This document shows, piece by piece, positions 15,911-23,877 of a stretch of 50,871 nt of DNA. Each line of letters opens with the position of its first letter. Position 1 is the stretch's first letter. The DNA comes from DATEJJ01 sp039649115. Its GTDB lineage: Bacteria > Actinomycetota > Actinomycetes > Mycobacteriales > Micromonosporaceae. Position numbers and translations under genes: made by a program. The notes under the pieces were generated by a model that worked only from the letters and a program-made list of their open reading frames with translations, did not search any database and was not told where the DNA came from. The stretch lies in contig JBBWZQ010000353.1 in the NCBI GenBank assembly GCA_039649115.1, positions 1-50,871 on the forward strand, in the 5' to 3' direction.

Positions 15911-17620
15911 TTACTTGACCGCGACGTCGAAGCGCGGGTCGGCGGCGATCTTCTTGAACTCGGTCAGGGACTGGGCGGAGCTGTCCATCCGGGTGTCGGT
16001 GTTGTTCTGCGTGTGCGGCGAGTCGAAGTACACCATCGCCTTCAGCTCCGGGTAGCGACCCATGTCGGGCAGCACGGTGGTGAAGACCTTCGCCTTCTGG
16101 CTCACGTCGGCGGCGTACTCGTAGATGGCCCACTCGGCGAGCATGAACGGCTTGCCGGCGTGGTAGGTGGTGGCCCAGCTGTAGATGCCCGGGAAGGTGC
16201 CCGGCGCGCTGGTGCGGTCCATCAGGTCGCCGAACGGGCCGTGGTGGAACCCGGTCGGGTTGCCGTTGAGGTAGGCGTCCACGCCGATCCAGTCGACCAC
16301 GTCGTCGCCCGGGTACAGCGCCGTCCACCACGAGGAGTTGAACCACGTCTCGTAGCTCATGTAGGCGACCACGAACACCGCGTTGGTGACCCCGTCGGCG
16401 CGCAGCCGCAGCACGGTGTGCCGGAACATGGCCGCGTAGTCGGTCGCGGTCATGCCCGAGCCGGCGGTCGGGTTCACGTCGTTCTCCGGCTCGTGGTGGA
16501 TCACCATGAAGAACTTCTCGGTGAAGTGCGACTTGAGGTACGCGGCTTCCCGGTCGATGCGGGCGTCCTCCTGCCCCGCGGCCACCTTGGCCCAGGACGT
16601 GCCGTAGGCGACCTTCCAGTTCAGCATGAGCAGCCGCGGTGAGGTGGCGTCGCGGGCCATCGCGATCTCCGCGTTGGTGGGGAACAGCTCGTCGCCGCGG
16701 TGGTAGGTGTGGAAGATCGACGCGGGTCGGCCACTGGTCTGTTCCCAGGTGCGTACGGCCTGGTCGGTGGGTGTCGAGGTGAACGCGCCGGCTGCCGTTC
16801 CCCACAGCACGTCGCAGGCGGGCACGAGCGTGTCACTCAGCCCACAGGTGCTCGGGCCCGTCGGGCTCGGCGTCGGGCTCGGGCTGTCCGACGGGCTCGG
16901 GCTGTCGGACGGAGACGGACTGTCCGAAGGGGACGGACTGTCGGACGGGGACGGACTGTCCGAAGGGGACGGACCGGGTGAGTTGCCGGGCACCTGCGGA
17001 CCGCTCACGCCCGTGGTGGGCGGGATGTCCACGGTCAGCCTCAGGTTCGGCCGGTACCGGTTCTCCGCGGAGCGGAAGCGGGCCAGGCTCCGCCCGGAGG
17101 AGGTGATCGCGAACGCGTACACGCCCGGCCCGTGCACCACCGAGCCGACGTTGAAGGTCACCACCGTGGTGTTCCGCGTCGGGTGGACGGTGGCGACGAC
17201 GCGGCCCAGGCGTGGTGCCCGCGACCCGCTCAGGCCACCCTCCGACCAGTTGCCGGACACCAGGGACAGGCGCACGGTGGACGGCAGGCGGTAGTGGTCG
17301 CGGACGAGCGTCACGGTCGCGCTGCGCACGGTGCCGGGCAGCGCGGACACCCGGAACTTGAGGTACGAAACCAGGTGGTTGCCGCCCTGGCTCCCCGACA
17401 CCAGCCTCGACTGGTTCCCGGTGTGCGCGTGCGGCCGGCGGCTGGAGGTGTATGCGTCGTCGGTCGGCGCGTAGTTCATCACCCTCGTCGGGGAAGCCGC
17501 GTAGGCGCTGCCCCCGACGCTGATCGAACCCATCGCGGCGGTGGCCGCCGCCGCGAGCGGGACCAGGATGCGAAGCGCCAACCGACGCTTTCGCCACCGG
17601 TCCTCGTGTGTCACCGTCAC
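15911..17620 (-). CDS. Secreted GH26-like glycosidase with DNRLRE-type module
   Basis: A 569-residue protein. An N-terminal signal (charged MTVTHEDRWRKRR, hydrophobic to about residue 41) is followed by a beta-rich module (46-200) of the DNRLRE/CBM96 type, containing ATVTLVRDHYRLPSTVRL and NRYRPNLRLTVDI. A Ser-Pro-Asp repeat linker (216-252) leads to a catalytic domain (265-569) that resembles GH26 (beta-mannanase-like) enzymes. HHEPEN (E377) and MLAEWA (E496) would be acid/base and nucleophile. It probably cuts a polysaccharide outside the cell. Substrate is unknown. Confidence 0.75.
   Translation of the reverse strand: MTVTHEDRWRKRRLALRILVPLAAAATAAMGSISVGGSAYAASPTRVMNYAPTDDAYTSSRRPHAHTGNQSRLVSGSQGGNHLVSYLKFRVSALPGTVRSATVTLVRDHYRLPSTVRLSLVSGNWSEGGLSGSRAPRLGRVVATVHPTRNTTVVTFNVGSVVHGPGVYAFAITSSGRSLARFRSAENRYRPNLRLTVDIPPTTGVSGPQVPGNSPGPSPSDSPSPSDSPSPSDSPSPSDSPSPSDSPSPTPSPTGPSTCGLSDTLVPACDVLWGTAAGAFTSTPTDQAVRTWEQTSGRPASIFHTYHRGDELFPTNAEIAMARDATSPRLLMLNWKVAYGTSWAKVAAGQEDARIDREAAYLKSHFTEKFFMVIHHEPENDVNPTAGSGMTATDYAAMFRHTVLRLRADGVTNAVFVVAYMSYETWFNSSWWTALYPGDDVVDWIGVDAYLNGNPTGFHHGPFGDLMDRTSAPGTFPGIYSWATTYHAGKPFMLAEWAIYEYAADVSQKAKVFTTVLPDMGRYPELKAMVYFDSPHTQNNTDTRMDSSAQSLTEFKKIAADPRFDVAVK
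16870..16970 (-). repeat. SPSPSD-encoding tandem repeats
   Basis: About five copies of an 18-base unit encode a Ser-Pro-Ser-Pro-Ser-Asp linker (residues about 218-250 of the glycosidase). It is a flexible linker between the beta module and the catalytic domain. Alternating near-identical units make a 36-base super-repeat, a likely site of length variation. Confidence 0.8.
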
Positions 17621-17801
17621 GGCTGCTCTCCTTGCCTTCGTCCCACGGCGGATACAGACAAGGTCGGCGGCGGTCGGTTCAGCGGCCGGTGGCGGATGGT
17701 TGCTGTTGTGGTGCTTTCGCCGAATGGGGAATTAGCTAACGCACGGCCCGGGCCGGACGATTCCTCTTCTATCCGCAAGACCGCCCGAGCGAGGAGCCGC
17801 C

Positions 17802-18023
17802 ATGTCGCAGATCCTTTCCCCAGGCACCCAACTGGACACCGCGCCGTCGCTCGAGGACCGGTGCGACCACTGCGGTGCGGCCGCCAAGCTGCACGTCGAC
17901 CTGTCCGGCGGCGGGTCCCTGGCCTTCTGCGGCCACCACGCCAACCAGCACACCGAGGAGATCACCCGGCTGGCTCAGCGCGTCGTCGTCGAGGACGGCT
18001 TCCACTGGCGGGGCCGCGCCTAG
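17802..18023 (+). CDS. Small zinc-ribbon-like protein (DUF7455 type)
   Basis: A 73-residue protein with a CDHCG pair near residue 21-25 and CGHH (43-46), a likely zinc-binding Cys/His arrangement, as in the small DUF7455 proteins of actinobacteria. No membrane segment or signal peptide. ATG 17802 follows a GAGGAG site. Its function is unknown. The 180 bases upstream are divergent from the glycosidase gene and should hold its promoter; I see no FliA-type box there. Confidence 0.75.
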   Translation: MSQILSPGTQLDTAPSLEDRCDHCGAAAKLHVDLSGGGSLAFCGHHANQHTEEITRLAQRVVVEDGFHWRGRA

Positions 18024-18031
18024 CCGGCACT

Positions 18032-18070
18032 CTGACCAGCGGATATATGCCGCATATCGGGTCTGGTCAG
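18032..18070. promoter_or_regulatory. Long interrupted palindrome before a sensor kinase gene
   Basis: CTGACCAG (18032-18039) and CTGGTCAG (18063-18070) are perfect inverted repeats. An inner pair GATAT (18042-18046) and ATATC (18054-18058) is centred within one base of them. It lies 9 bases after the upstream stop and about 50 bases before the kinase start. It could be an operator or an RNA hairpin; it lacks a U-tract. Confidence 0.5.
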
Positions 18071-18119
18071 CTACGATCAACCCGCGTGAGGAGTGTTCCC
18101 GACTGAGGGACTGGCGAAG

Positions 18120-19988
18120 GTGCAACTCACAGACGGCCGCCGCTGGCCGCGTCGGGTACTCGTCGACGCTGGCTTGATCGCGGTCGCCGCCGGCGTGACG
18201 ACGCTCCTCTTCGGTACCGAAACGGCCTCGCCGCACCGCGTCGCCCTCGACCTGTCACCGGCCGGCGCGCTCGGGCTCGCCCTGGGCGGGCTGGCCGTGC
18301 TGCTCGCCTCTCCCACCGCCCCCACCCGGTGGCTCCCCGCGATCCGCTGGTCCAGCCGCGCCCTGGGCGCGGCCACGGTCGCGACGGCGGCGCTCGCGCT
18401 CGCGCAGGACGCGGTGGGCCGCCCGGCACGGGCGACGCCGCCGGCCGCCGGGGTCGCCCTGCTGCTGTGCGGCCTGGCACTGACCACACTGGACACCTTC
18501 GCGGGCCGGGCCGATCTGCTGGCTCCCGCCGCCGTCCTGGTGGCACCCGCGGGGATGCGCGGGCAGCTGCCGACGCTCGCGGTCGTCGCGCTGCTCGGGG
18601 TCGCCGTCATCCTCGCCCGCCCCGACCGGGGGCTGGCCCGCATCCTGACCACCGGCGGCCCGGCCGGCATCATGGCCCGGTACCTGATCCCCGTGGCCGG
18701 CGTGCTCGCGCTCGGCGCCATCGTGGCCGTCCCGCTCGTCGCGGTCGCCCTTGCGCTCTACCTCGTGGCGCTGGTGGCCGCCGGCGCCCTGGACCGCGAC
18801 CACGACCGGCGCCAGCGGCTGGTGGCCGTGCTCCGGGAGGAGCGCAACTTCGGCGCGACCCTGCTGCAGTCGATGAACGACGCGGTCATGGTGCACGACA
18901 CGGTGGGCCAGATCGTGGACGTGAACCCGCGCTGGTGCGCGCTGGTCGGCCGGGAGCGGGAGAATCTGGTCGGGCTGTGCCCGCCGTACCCGTGGCAGAC
19001 CGACCCGGATCCCGCGTACGAGCCGGAGCCGATGGACACGGAGCGGCTGGTGCGCCGGGCGGACGGCGCGCTGGTGCCGGTACTGGCCACCACCGCGCCG
19101 GTGCCGGACGGCACCGGCCGGCCACGCGCCTACGTGGCGAGCTACACCGACATCAGCGAGCGGGTGCGGGCCGAGGAGGCGCTGGCGGTCCGCGCGGCCG
19201 AACTGCAGGAGGCCAACCACGACCTGAGGCGGGTCAACCAGCAGCTGGCCGACGCGGTCGGCTTCAAGAGTGACCTCATCGACATGGTGTCGCACGAGCT
19301 GTCCCAGCCGTTGAGTTCCGTGGTGAGCCTCGCGGAACTGCTTGTCACCGACTGGACGTCACTGGCCGAGGACATCCGGTTCGATCTGGCCACGAAGATC
19401 GACCGGAACACCGGCCGCCTCACCTCGATGATCAACGACCTGATGCTGCTGTTCCGGCTGGACGCCGGCGTGGTGACCGCGCGCCGGCTGCCGGTACCGG
19501 TCCTCCCGTTGGTGGACGCGGTCATCGACCGGGTGGCGTCGAATGTGGACGTGGTCTCGTTCGTCGAGCCGGACCTGTCCGTGCTCGTGGACCGGGAACA
19601 CCTGTGGCAGGTCCTGGTGAACCTGCTGACCAACGCGGCACAGTTCGGGGCGCCGCCGTTCGAGGTGAGCGCGCGGCGCCGCCCGGACGGCGTGGTCCTC
19701 GCGGTGCGCGACCACGGCGCCGGGATACCGCAGGAGCTGGTACCCCAGCTGTTCCAGCGGTTCACCCGGGCCCGCGCGATCGCCGCGGGCGGCCGGCGGG
19801 GCGCCGGGTTGGGGCTGTTCATCGCCGCGCACCTGGCGCGGGTCAACGGCGGGGACATCTGGTACGAGCCGGTGCTGCCGCACGGCGCCTGCCTGCTGGT
19901 CCGGCTGCCTTCCGCGGAGAGCTCGCGGGTCCGCGCCGAAGGTGCCGCGGAGAGCTCGCGGGTCCGCGCCGAGGATGCCGCGTCGTGA
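18120..19988 (+). CDS. Membrane sensor histidine kinase with PAS domain
   Basis: A 622-residue kinase from GTG 18120, chosen because a GAGGGA ribosome site precedes it; an in-frame GTG at 18093 lies too close to its own GAGGAG. Multiple membrane segments (about 15-225) lead to a PAS domain (240-355; SMNDAVMVHDTVGQIVDVNP), a coiled coil, then HisKA with H392 (MVSHELSQPL) and an intact HATPase: N box LVNLLTNAAQ, G1 VRDHGAGI, F box LFQRFTR, G2 GLGLF. The last 22 residues are a duplicated segment (AESSRVRAEGA/AESSRVRAEDA). No response regulator gene is adjacent, so its partner is unknown. A strong terminator follows. Confidence 0.9.
   Translation: MQLTDGRRWPRRVLVDAGLIAVAAGVTTLLFGTETASPHRVALDLSPAGALGLALGGLAVLLASPTAPTRWLPAIRWSSRALGAATVATAALALAQDAVGRPARATPPAAGVALLLCGLALTTLDTFAGRADLLAPAAVLVAPAGMRGQLPTLAVVALLGVAVILARPDRGLARILTTGGPAGIMARYLIPVAGVLALGAIVAVPLVAVALALYLVALVAAGALDRDHDRRQRLVAVLREERNFGATLLQSMNDAVMVHDTVGQIVDVNPRWCALVGRERENLVGLCPPYPWQTDPDPAYEPEPMDTERLVRRADGALVPVLATTAPVPDGTGRPRAYVASYTDISERVRAEEALAVRAAELQEANHDLRRVNQQLADAVGFKSDLIDMVSHELSQPLSSVVSLAELLVTDWTSLAEDIRFDLATKIDRNTGRLTSMINDLMLLFRLDAGVVTARRLPVPVLPLVDAVIDRVASNVDVVSFVEPDLSVLVDREHLWQVLVNLLTNAAQFGAPPFEVSARRRPDGVVLAVRDHGAGIPQELVPQLFQRFTRARAIAAGGRRGAGLGLFIAAHLARVNGGDIWYEPVLPHGACLLVRLPSAESSRVRAEGAAESSRVRAEDAAS
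19914..19979 (+). repeat. 33-base tandem duplication at the kinase C-terminus
   Basis: Two direct copies, 19914-19946 and 19947-19979, differ at two bases. They encode the last residues of the kinase (AESSRVRAE repeated). This is a recent-looking in-frame duplication. Confidence 0.9.
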
Positions 19989-19992
19989 CATT

Positions 19993-20024
19993 GGCCCCCC
20001 GTCCAGATCGCTGGACGGGGGGCC
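19993..20024. terminator. Strong bidirectional terminator hairpin
   Basis: A perfect 14-base-pair GC-rich stem (19993-20006 with 20011-20024) has the 4-base loop ATCG. It lies between two convergent genes, the kinase ending at 19988 and the SRPBCC gene ending at 20033. No U-tract is visible, which is common for actinobacterial terminators. Confidence 0.85.
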
Positions 20025-20032
20025 CGCCGGGG

Positions 20033-20464
20033 TCAGCGTCGCGAGATGTCGGCGCGGAACTCGACGTAGTTCTTGAACTGGTCCAGGTCGGCGGCGAGCC
20101 GCTTGCGCAGCGACTCGTGCGCGTGCGGGTCGCCAGGCATCAGCGCCTGCACGTCCGCCTCCAGGTCCACGATCACCTGCGTCCGGTTGGCCGACACCGG
20201 CTTGAGCGTGATGGCCTCGGACAGCTGCGGGCCGTCCAGCGCGCGCCAGGCCACGCGCTTGTCGATGGTGCACTCAGTGATCCGGGCATTGAACTCCAGC
20301 AACTGGTCTCCCATGTCCATCACCCAGTGCGTCGTGTTGTCGGACAGCTGGGTGACCTCCCGCACGCCCGTCATGAAGCGCGGGTAGCTCTCGAAACGGG
20401 ACAGTTGCTCATAGGCCGCGTGTACGGGTACCGCCACCTCGACCACTCGCTGCACTGAACTCAT
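20033..20464 (-). CDS. SRPBCC-family (START/polyketide cyclase-like) protein
   Basis: A 143-residue protein. N-terminal SVQRVVEVAVPVHAAYEQLS, FESYPRFMTGVREV, and WRALDGPQ followed by a C-terminal amphipathic helix (LRKRLAADLDQFKNYVE) match the small SRPBCC/polyketide-cyclase-dehydrase family that binds hydrophobic ligands. Its ligand is unknown. ATG 20464 follows a very strong GAGGAGG site. The gene begins inside the end of the next gene, 56 bases of overlap. Confidence 0.85.
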   Translation of the reverse strand: MSSVQRVVEVAVPVHAAYEQLSRFESYPRFMTGVREVTQLSDNTTHWVMDMGDQLLEFNARITECTIDKRVAWRALDGPQLSEAITLKPVSANRTQVIVDLEADVQALMPGDPHAHESLRKRLAADLDQFKNYVEFRADISRR

Positions 20465-20933
20465 CGCCGACTTCCTCCTCGGGCCCGGACGGGGCCCGGT
20501 CCTCGACGGGAGCGCCGGTCAGGGGTGCCGGCACCGTCCACGCTAGCAACGCACCGGGCACCCGCACCGGGATACGCGCATTCCCTTGCGCCCCACCGGC
20601 ATCCGCGACCCCGACCGCGTGCACGAGCATCGAGGCGGTGAGCACGACGAGCGCCTCCTCCACGGTGACGAACGAGGTGAACGACGGGCCCTGGTTGGGC
20701 AGCAGCAGTTGCAGCAGCCATGTCCACCAGTGCCCCGGCACGGCGCGGAGCACGGGGTGCCCCCGGTGCGCGCGGTGCTGGTGCTGGGTGAGGTCGAGGA
20801 AGGCGCCGGGGCTGGTCTCCGCGAGGCAGGCCTCGACCAGGTCGTGCGGCAGGATCCCGGCCGGCACCAGCATACCGGCGCGCGCGGCGAAGGCCGCCGT
20901 ACGCGTCGGGGCTGCCGCCGCCGGGATGCTCAT
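20409..20933 (-). CDS. Hypothetical protein overlapping the SRPBCC gene
   Basis: A 174-residue reading frame from ATG 20933 with strongly GC-rich third codon positions. It contains AGILPHDLVEACLAETSPGA, PGHWWTWLLQLLLPNQG and a moderately hydrophobic stretch (TVEEALVVLTASMLVHAVGV). I do not recognise a family. Its 3' end overlaps the start of the SRPBCC gene by 56 bases; its acidic tail (GPEEEVGDE) encodes the ribosome site and start of that gene. Unusual but plausible as translational coupling. There is no clear ribosome site for its own start. Confidence 0.5.
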   Translation of the reverse strand: MSIPAAAAPTRTAAFAARAGMLVPAGILPHDLVEACLAETSPGAFLDLTQHQHRAHRGHPVLRAVPGHWWTWLLQLLLPNQGPSFTSFVTVEEALVVLTASMLVHAVGVADAGGAQGNARIPVRVPGALLAWTVPAPLTGAPVEDRAPSGPEEEVGDEFSAASGRGGGTRTRGL

Positions 20934-20998
20934 GTCAGGAGATTCGGCGGGTACCCCTGGATCCGCGGGTCTTGTGCGGGTGCAGGTTGGTGGTGCCG

Positions 20999-21766
20999 CT
21001 AGTCCGAGACGGCTCCGGTGCGGTCGAGTGCCGAGCGCAGCTGGCGGACGTACTCCCAGTGGCCCAGGCGCGTGGCGTCCGAGCCGTCGCTGGCCGGTAC
21101 CAGCTGCACGCCCGCGGCGGCCAGCCGGTACGCCACGTGGGGTGTGGGAGCGCGCCACGCCTCGCTCACCTCCACCGCGGTACCGGTGTGGCGGCAGGCC
21201 GCGGCAAGCGCGTCCAGCAGCCGATCGTCCACCTCGTCCATGTCCAGTCCCAGCTGTCCCAACAGGTTCAGCGGGCGGGCCAGCTGGGTGGGCGCGTACC
21301 GGCTCGCCCGCTCCAGCCCCGCGATGGTCGCGCTGACGAGCAGCTCGGCCACGTCGGTCGGGCGCAGTTCGCCGGCGCGCAGCGCGGCCCGCACGTCGTC
21401 CTTGGGCACCGGCCCGCCGGGCCGCGGCACCAGGGACACGGCGACCGACACCACCTCCAGGCCGGAGAGGTCGGCGGGCAGGTCGAGCCAGCCGTCGTCG
21501 CGCACCACCTCGACCTCGACCGCGCCGCGCAGCCGGATGTCGGTGCGCCGTTGCGCGCGGCGGATGGCGCTCTGGTAGGCGGCGAGCCAGGTGGTGGCGG
21601 AGCCGGCCTGGTCACCGATGACCAGCTGGCGCACGCCGGCCCGTTCCGCGGCGGTCACCAGTACGCCCACGCTGTCGCGGCCGCCCGCGAAGGCGGTGTG
21701 CGTGTGGTAGTCCGCGGTCAGGTCGGGTGCGGATCCGCTGTCGCCGGCCGCACATTCTGCGCACAC
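20999..21766 (-). CDS. PHP-domain protein (putative metal-dependent phosphoesterase)
   Basis: A 255-residue protein. DYHTHTAFAGGRDS at about 20-33 is motif I of PHP phosphoesterases, and DGSDATRLGHWEY near the C-terminus matches the late 'sDaH' motif region. VEVEVVRDDGWLDLP and VEVSEAW fit the middle strands. It probably binds metals and hydrolyses a phosphoester, but substrate is unknown. GTG 21766 (MCAECAAG) was chosen for the GGGAG site 6 bases upstream; GTG 21820 is possible. The N-terminal CAEC pair could bind metal. Confidence 0.75.
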   Translation of the reverse strand: MCAECAAGDSGSAPDLTADYHTHTAFAGGRDSVGVLVTAAERAGVRQLVIGDQAGSATTWLAAYQSAIRRAQRRTDIRLRGAVEVEVVRDDGWLDLPADLSGLEVVSVAVSLVPRPGGPVPKDDVRAALRAGELRPTDVAELLVSATIAGLERASRYAPTQLARPLNLLGQLGLDMDEVDDRLLDALAAACRHTGTAVEVSEAWRAPTPHVAYRLAAAGVQLVPASDGSDATRLGHWEYVRQLRSALDRTGAVSD

Positions 21767-21879
21767 TGTCCACTCCCGACGTTCCTGGGCCCCCGTCCAA
21801 AGGAGGTTCCACCGTCGCACCCCGGGTACCGGCCGGCGGGGACCGATTCAGGTGCAGAACGGGAGCGCGGATCCCCGGG

Positions 21880-22569
21880 TCACCCCGACGGCCGCCGGTA
21901 GCGGTAGCCGAAGCCGCGCACCGACTCGATCGGCGACGTCTCCGGATCGGTCCAGCCCAGCTTGCGGCGCAGCCTCAGCACGGCGAACTTGACGCGCTCC
22001 TGACCGATCCCGGTCGGGTCGTCCCACGCCTGCGCGAGCAGCTGGTTGGGGCTCAGCACCGCACCGGCGTGCCGCACCAGGGCGTTGAGCAGACGGAACT
22101 CGGTGGGCGTCAGCCGCACCTCCTCGCCGTGCACGTACGCGCGCCGGCCGGTCGGGTCGAGGTTGAGCAGCCCGTCGTCGTACACCTGGCTGGCCCAGGT
22201 CGCCGCGTTGCTGGAGCGGCGCAGCAGCGCCTCCACCCGGGCGAGCAGTTCCGCGTTGGCGAACGGCTTGGTGAGGTAGTCGTCCGCGCCGCTGCGCAGC
22301 CCGCGGACCTTGTCCGTCTCCTGGCCGTGCGCGGTGAGCACGAGGACCGGAACGTCGCTCACGTCGCGCAGCCGCTCCAGCACCTGCCAGCCGTCCATCT
22401 CCGGCAGCCCCACGTCGAGGACCACGAGATCGGGGTGCGACGCGTACGCCTCGCGCAGCCCGGAGCGGCCGTCGCCGGCGTGGTTCACCTCGTAACCCGC
22501 GCGGGTGAACAGCAGGCGCAGCGCCAGCGTGATGTCCGGGTCGTCCTCCACCATCAACAACCGACTCAT
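21880..22569 (-). CDS. OmpR/PhoB-family response regulator
   Basis: A 229-residue two-domain regulator. The receiver has the acidic pair (EDDPD), D52 (LDVGLPEMDGW), T in VLTAHG and K in LTKPFA. The C-terminal winged helix has the family pattern VRLTPTEFRLLNALVRHAG and ESVRGFGYRYR, so it should bind DNA as a dimer when phosphorylated. ATG 22569 follows an AAGGAGGTG site. It is divergent from the kinase gene at 22749 and may be its partner. Confidence 0.93.
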   Translation of the reverse strand: MSRLLMVEDDPDITLALRLLFTRAGYEVNHAGDGRSGLREAYASHPDLVVLDVGLPEMDGWQVLERLRDVSDVPVLVLTAHGQETDKVRGLRSGADDYLTKPFANAELLARVEALLRRSSNAATWASQVYDDGLLNLDPTGRRAYVHGEEVRLTPTEFRLLNALVRHAGAVLSPNQLLAQAWDDPTGIGQERVKFAVLRLRRKLGWTDPETSPIESVRGFGYRYRRPSG

Positions 22570-22748
22570 CTGACACCTCCTTGGCGGCCCACTCACGTTT
22601 CCCTCGGGACGGTCAAGTCTGGCTACCTGATGATCCTCCTGCGCCAAACGATATATCCTCAAACGGGTATCGGTGCGAAATAGGACCGAACTGCACTGTC
22701 GGATGTGGACATTGGGGTGGAGACGACGACGGTACGCCGGGACGCGAC

Positions 22749-23840
22749 GTGACCCACGCGGGAGCGGCGCAGGACCGGCAGCGCATCGACGCGGCCTTTC
22801 TCGCGGCCGTGGTCTGCGCCGTGGACGGCGGCATCCTCGTGGAGGACGACCAGCGGCGGGTACTGGCGGTCAACGCGGCGCTCGGTGAGCTGTTCGGCGT
22901 CGCGCTGGATCCGGGCGACCTGACCGGCACCCGGCTCGCCGACCGGTACCCGCCCGGCAGCCGCCCGGAAGGCGACTGGGCCCGGCTGGTACGGGAGACC
23001 CGCGACATCCCGTCCGGCACGCGGGAGCTGCACCTGCCGGGCGACCCGACCCTGAGCCTCGGCTACCGACCGGTCACTGTGGACGGTGTGGCGTACGGGC
23101 ACGTCTGGGTCTTCCGGGACGTCACCGAGGTGACCCAGGCACACCTGTCCGCGCGGGAGCAACTCGCCGAGCTGTCCGTCCTCAAGGCGCGGTTCATCTC
23201 GGTCCTGTCGCACGAACTCCGGACCCCCCTGACGTCGATCGCCACCTTCACCGAGATGCTCGCGGAGGGGCACCTGCGCGCCGACGAGCTGCCCGGCGCG
23301 CTGGCCGCCATCCACCGCAACACCGAACGGATGCTGACCCTGCTCGAAGATCTGGCGCTGCTGGGCCGGCTGGAGTCCGGCGACACGGATCCCACCGACC
23401 CGGCGGCCGTGGTCGACATCGTGCCGCTGATCGAGGCGGCGGCCGCGCTGCTGCAGGCGCTGGCGTCCGGGACCGTGCACCTGTACGTGGCGCCCGGGCC
23501 CGCGGTGCACGGCGACCCGCGGCTGCTGCGCGAGCTGCTGCTCACCATGGCGGGCGCGACCGCGGCCTGCGCGGGCGGTGGCGAGGCGTACCTGTCCGCG
23601 AGCGCGGACGAGGCTGAGTGGACGATCAGCATGGGGGTGACCGAGGCCCAGGACGTCACGAACGAGCTGCTCCTCGGCACCCGCCTGCCCGCCGCCGACC
23701 CGGCCGCCCCGCCGCGCAGCGTCGCGCTGGCCATGCTGCTGGCGCGCGCCATCGCGGCGAACCAGGGCGGCTCGCTCAACACGTCCAGCGAGGCCCCGGA
23801 CAACCTGACCCTGATCCTGCGCCTGCCCATCCCGTCCTAA
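22749..23840 (+). CDS. Sensor histidine kinase with PAS and a degenerate ATPase domain
   Basis: A 363-residue soluble protein. PAS-like N-terminus (20-128; GGILVEDDQRRVLAVNAALG) followed by HisKA with H155 (VLSHELRTPLTSI). The region that should bind ATP is poor: at the N-box position there is ELLLTMAGATAACAGGGEAY, with no Asn, and no DxGxG is seen. The kinase may need another protein to phosphorylate it or may be a phosphatase or sensor partner. GTG 22749 was chosen because the next upstream in-frame start (22581) would need an odd 56-residue extension. It is divergent from the response regulator gene at 21880-22569. Confidence 0.75.
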   Translation: MTHAGAAQDRQRIDAAFLAAVVCAVDGGILVEDDQRRVLAVNAALGELFGVALDPGDLTGTRLADRYPPGSRPEGDWARLVRETRDIPSGTRELHLPGDPTLSLGYRPVTVDGVAYGHVWVFRDVTEVTQAHLSAREQLAELSVLKARFISVLSHELRTPLTSIATFTEMLAEGHLRADELPGALAAIHRNTERMLTLLEDLALLGRLESGDTDPTDPAAVVDIVPLIEAAAALLQALASGTVHLYVAPGPAVHGDPRLLRELLLTMAGATAACAGGGEAYLSASADEAEWTISMGVTEAQDVTNELLLGTRLPAADPAAPPRSVALAMLLARAIAANQGGSLNTSSEAPDNLTLILRLPIPS

Positions 23841-23842
23841 CG

Positions 23843-23868
23843 GTCAGGTTCCGGCCTCCCCCGCCGAT
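23843..23868 (+). promoter_or_regulatory. Weak FliA-type promoter candidate before the glucosaminidase gene
   Basis: GTCA (23843-23846), a 16-base spacer, then GCCGAT (23863-23868), differing from CTCA-N15-17-GCCGAA at two bases. The -10-like element ends 9 bases before the ATG, so a transcript from it would be nearly leaderless. Confidence 0.3.
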
Positions 23869-23877
23869 CTGGCTGGC

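Noticed and set aside
16870..16970. Repeats as a CRISPR-like array
   Set aside because: They are in-frame coding repeats without spacers, giving an SPSPSD linker.
17719..17724. GCCGAA before the zinc-ribbon gene as a FliA promoter
   Set aside because: No CTCA-like element 15-17 bases upstream.
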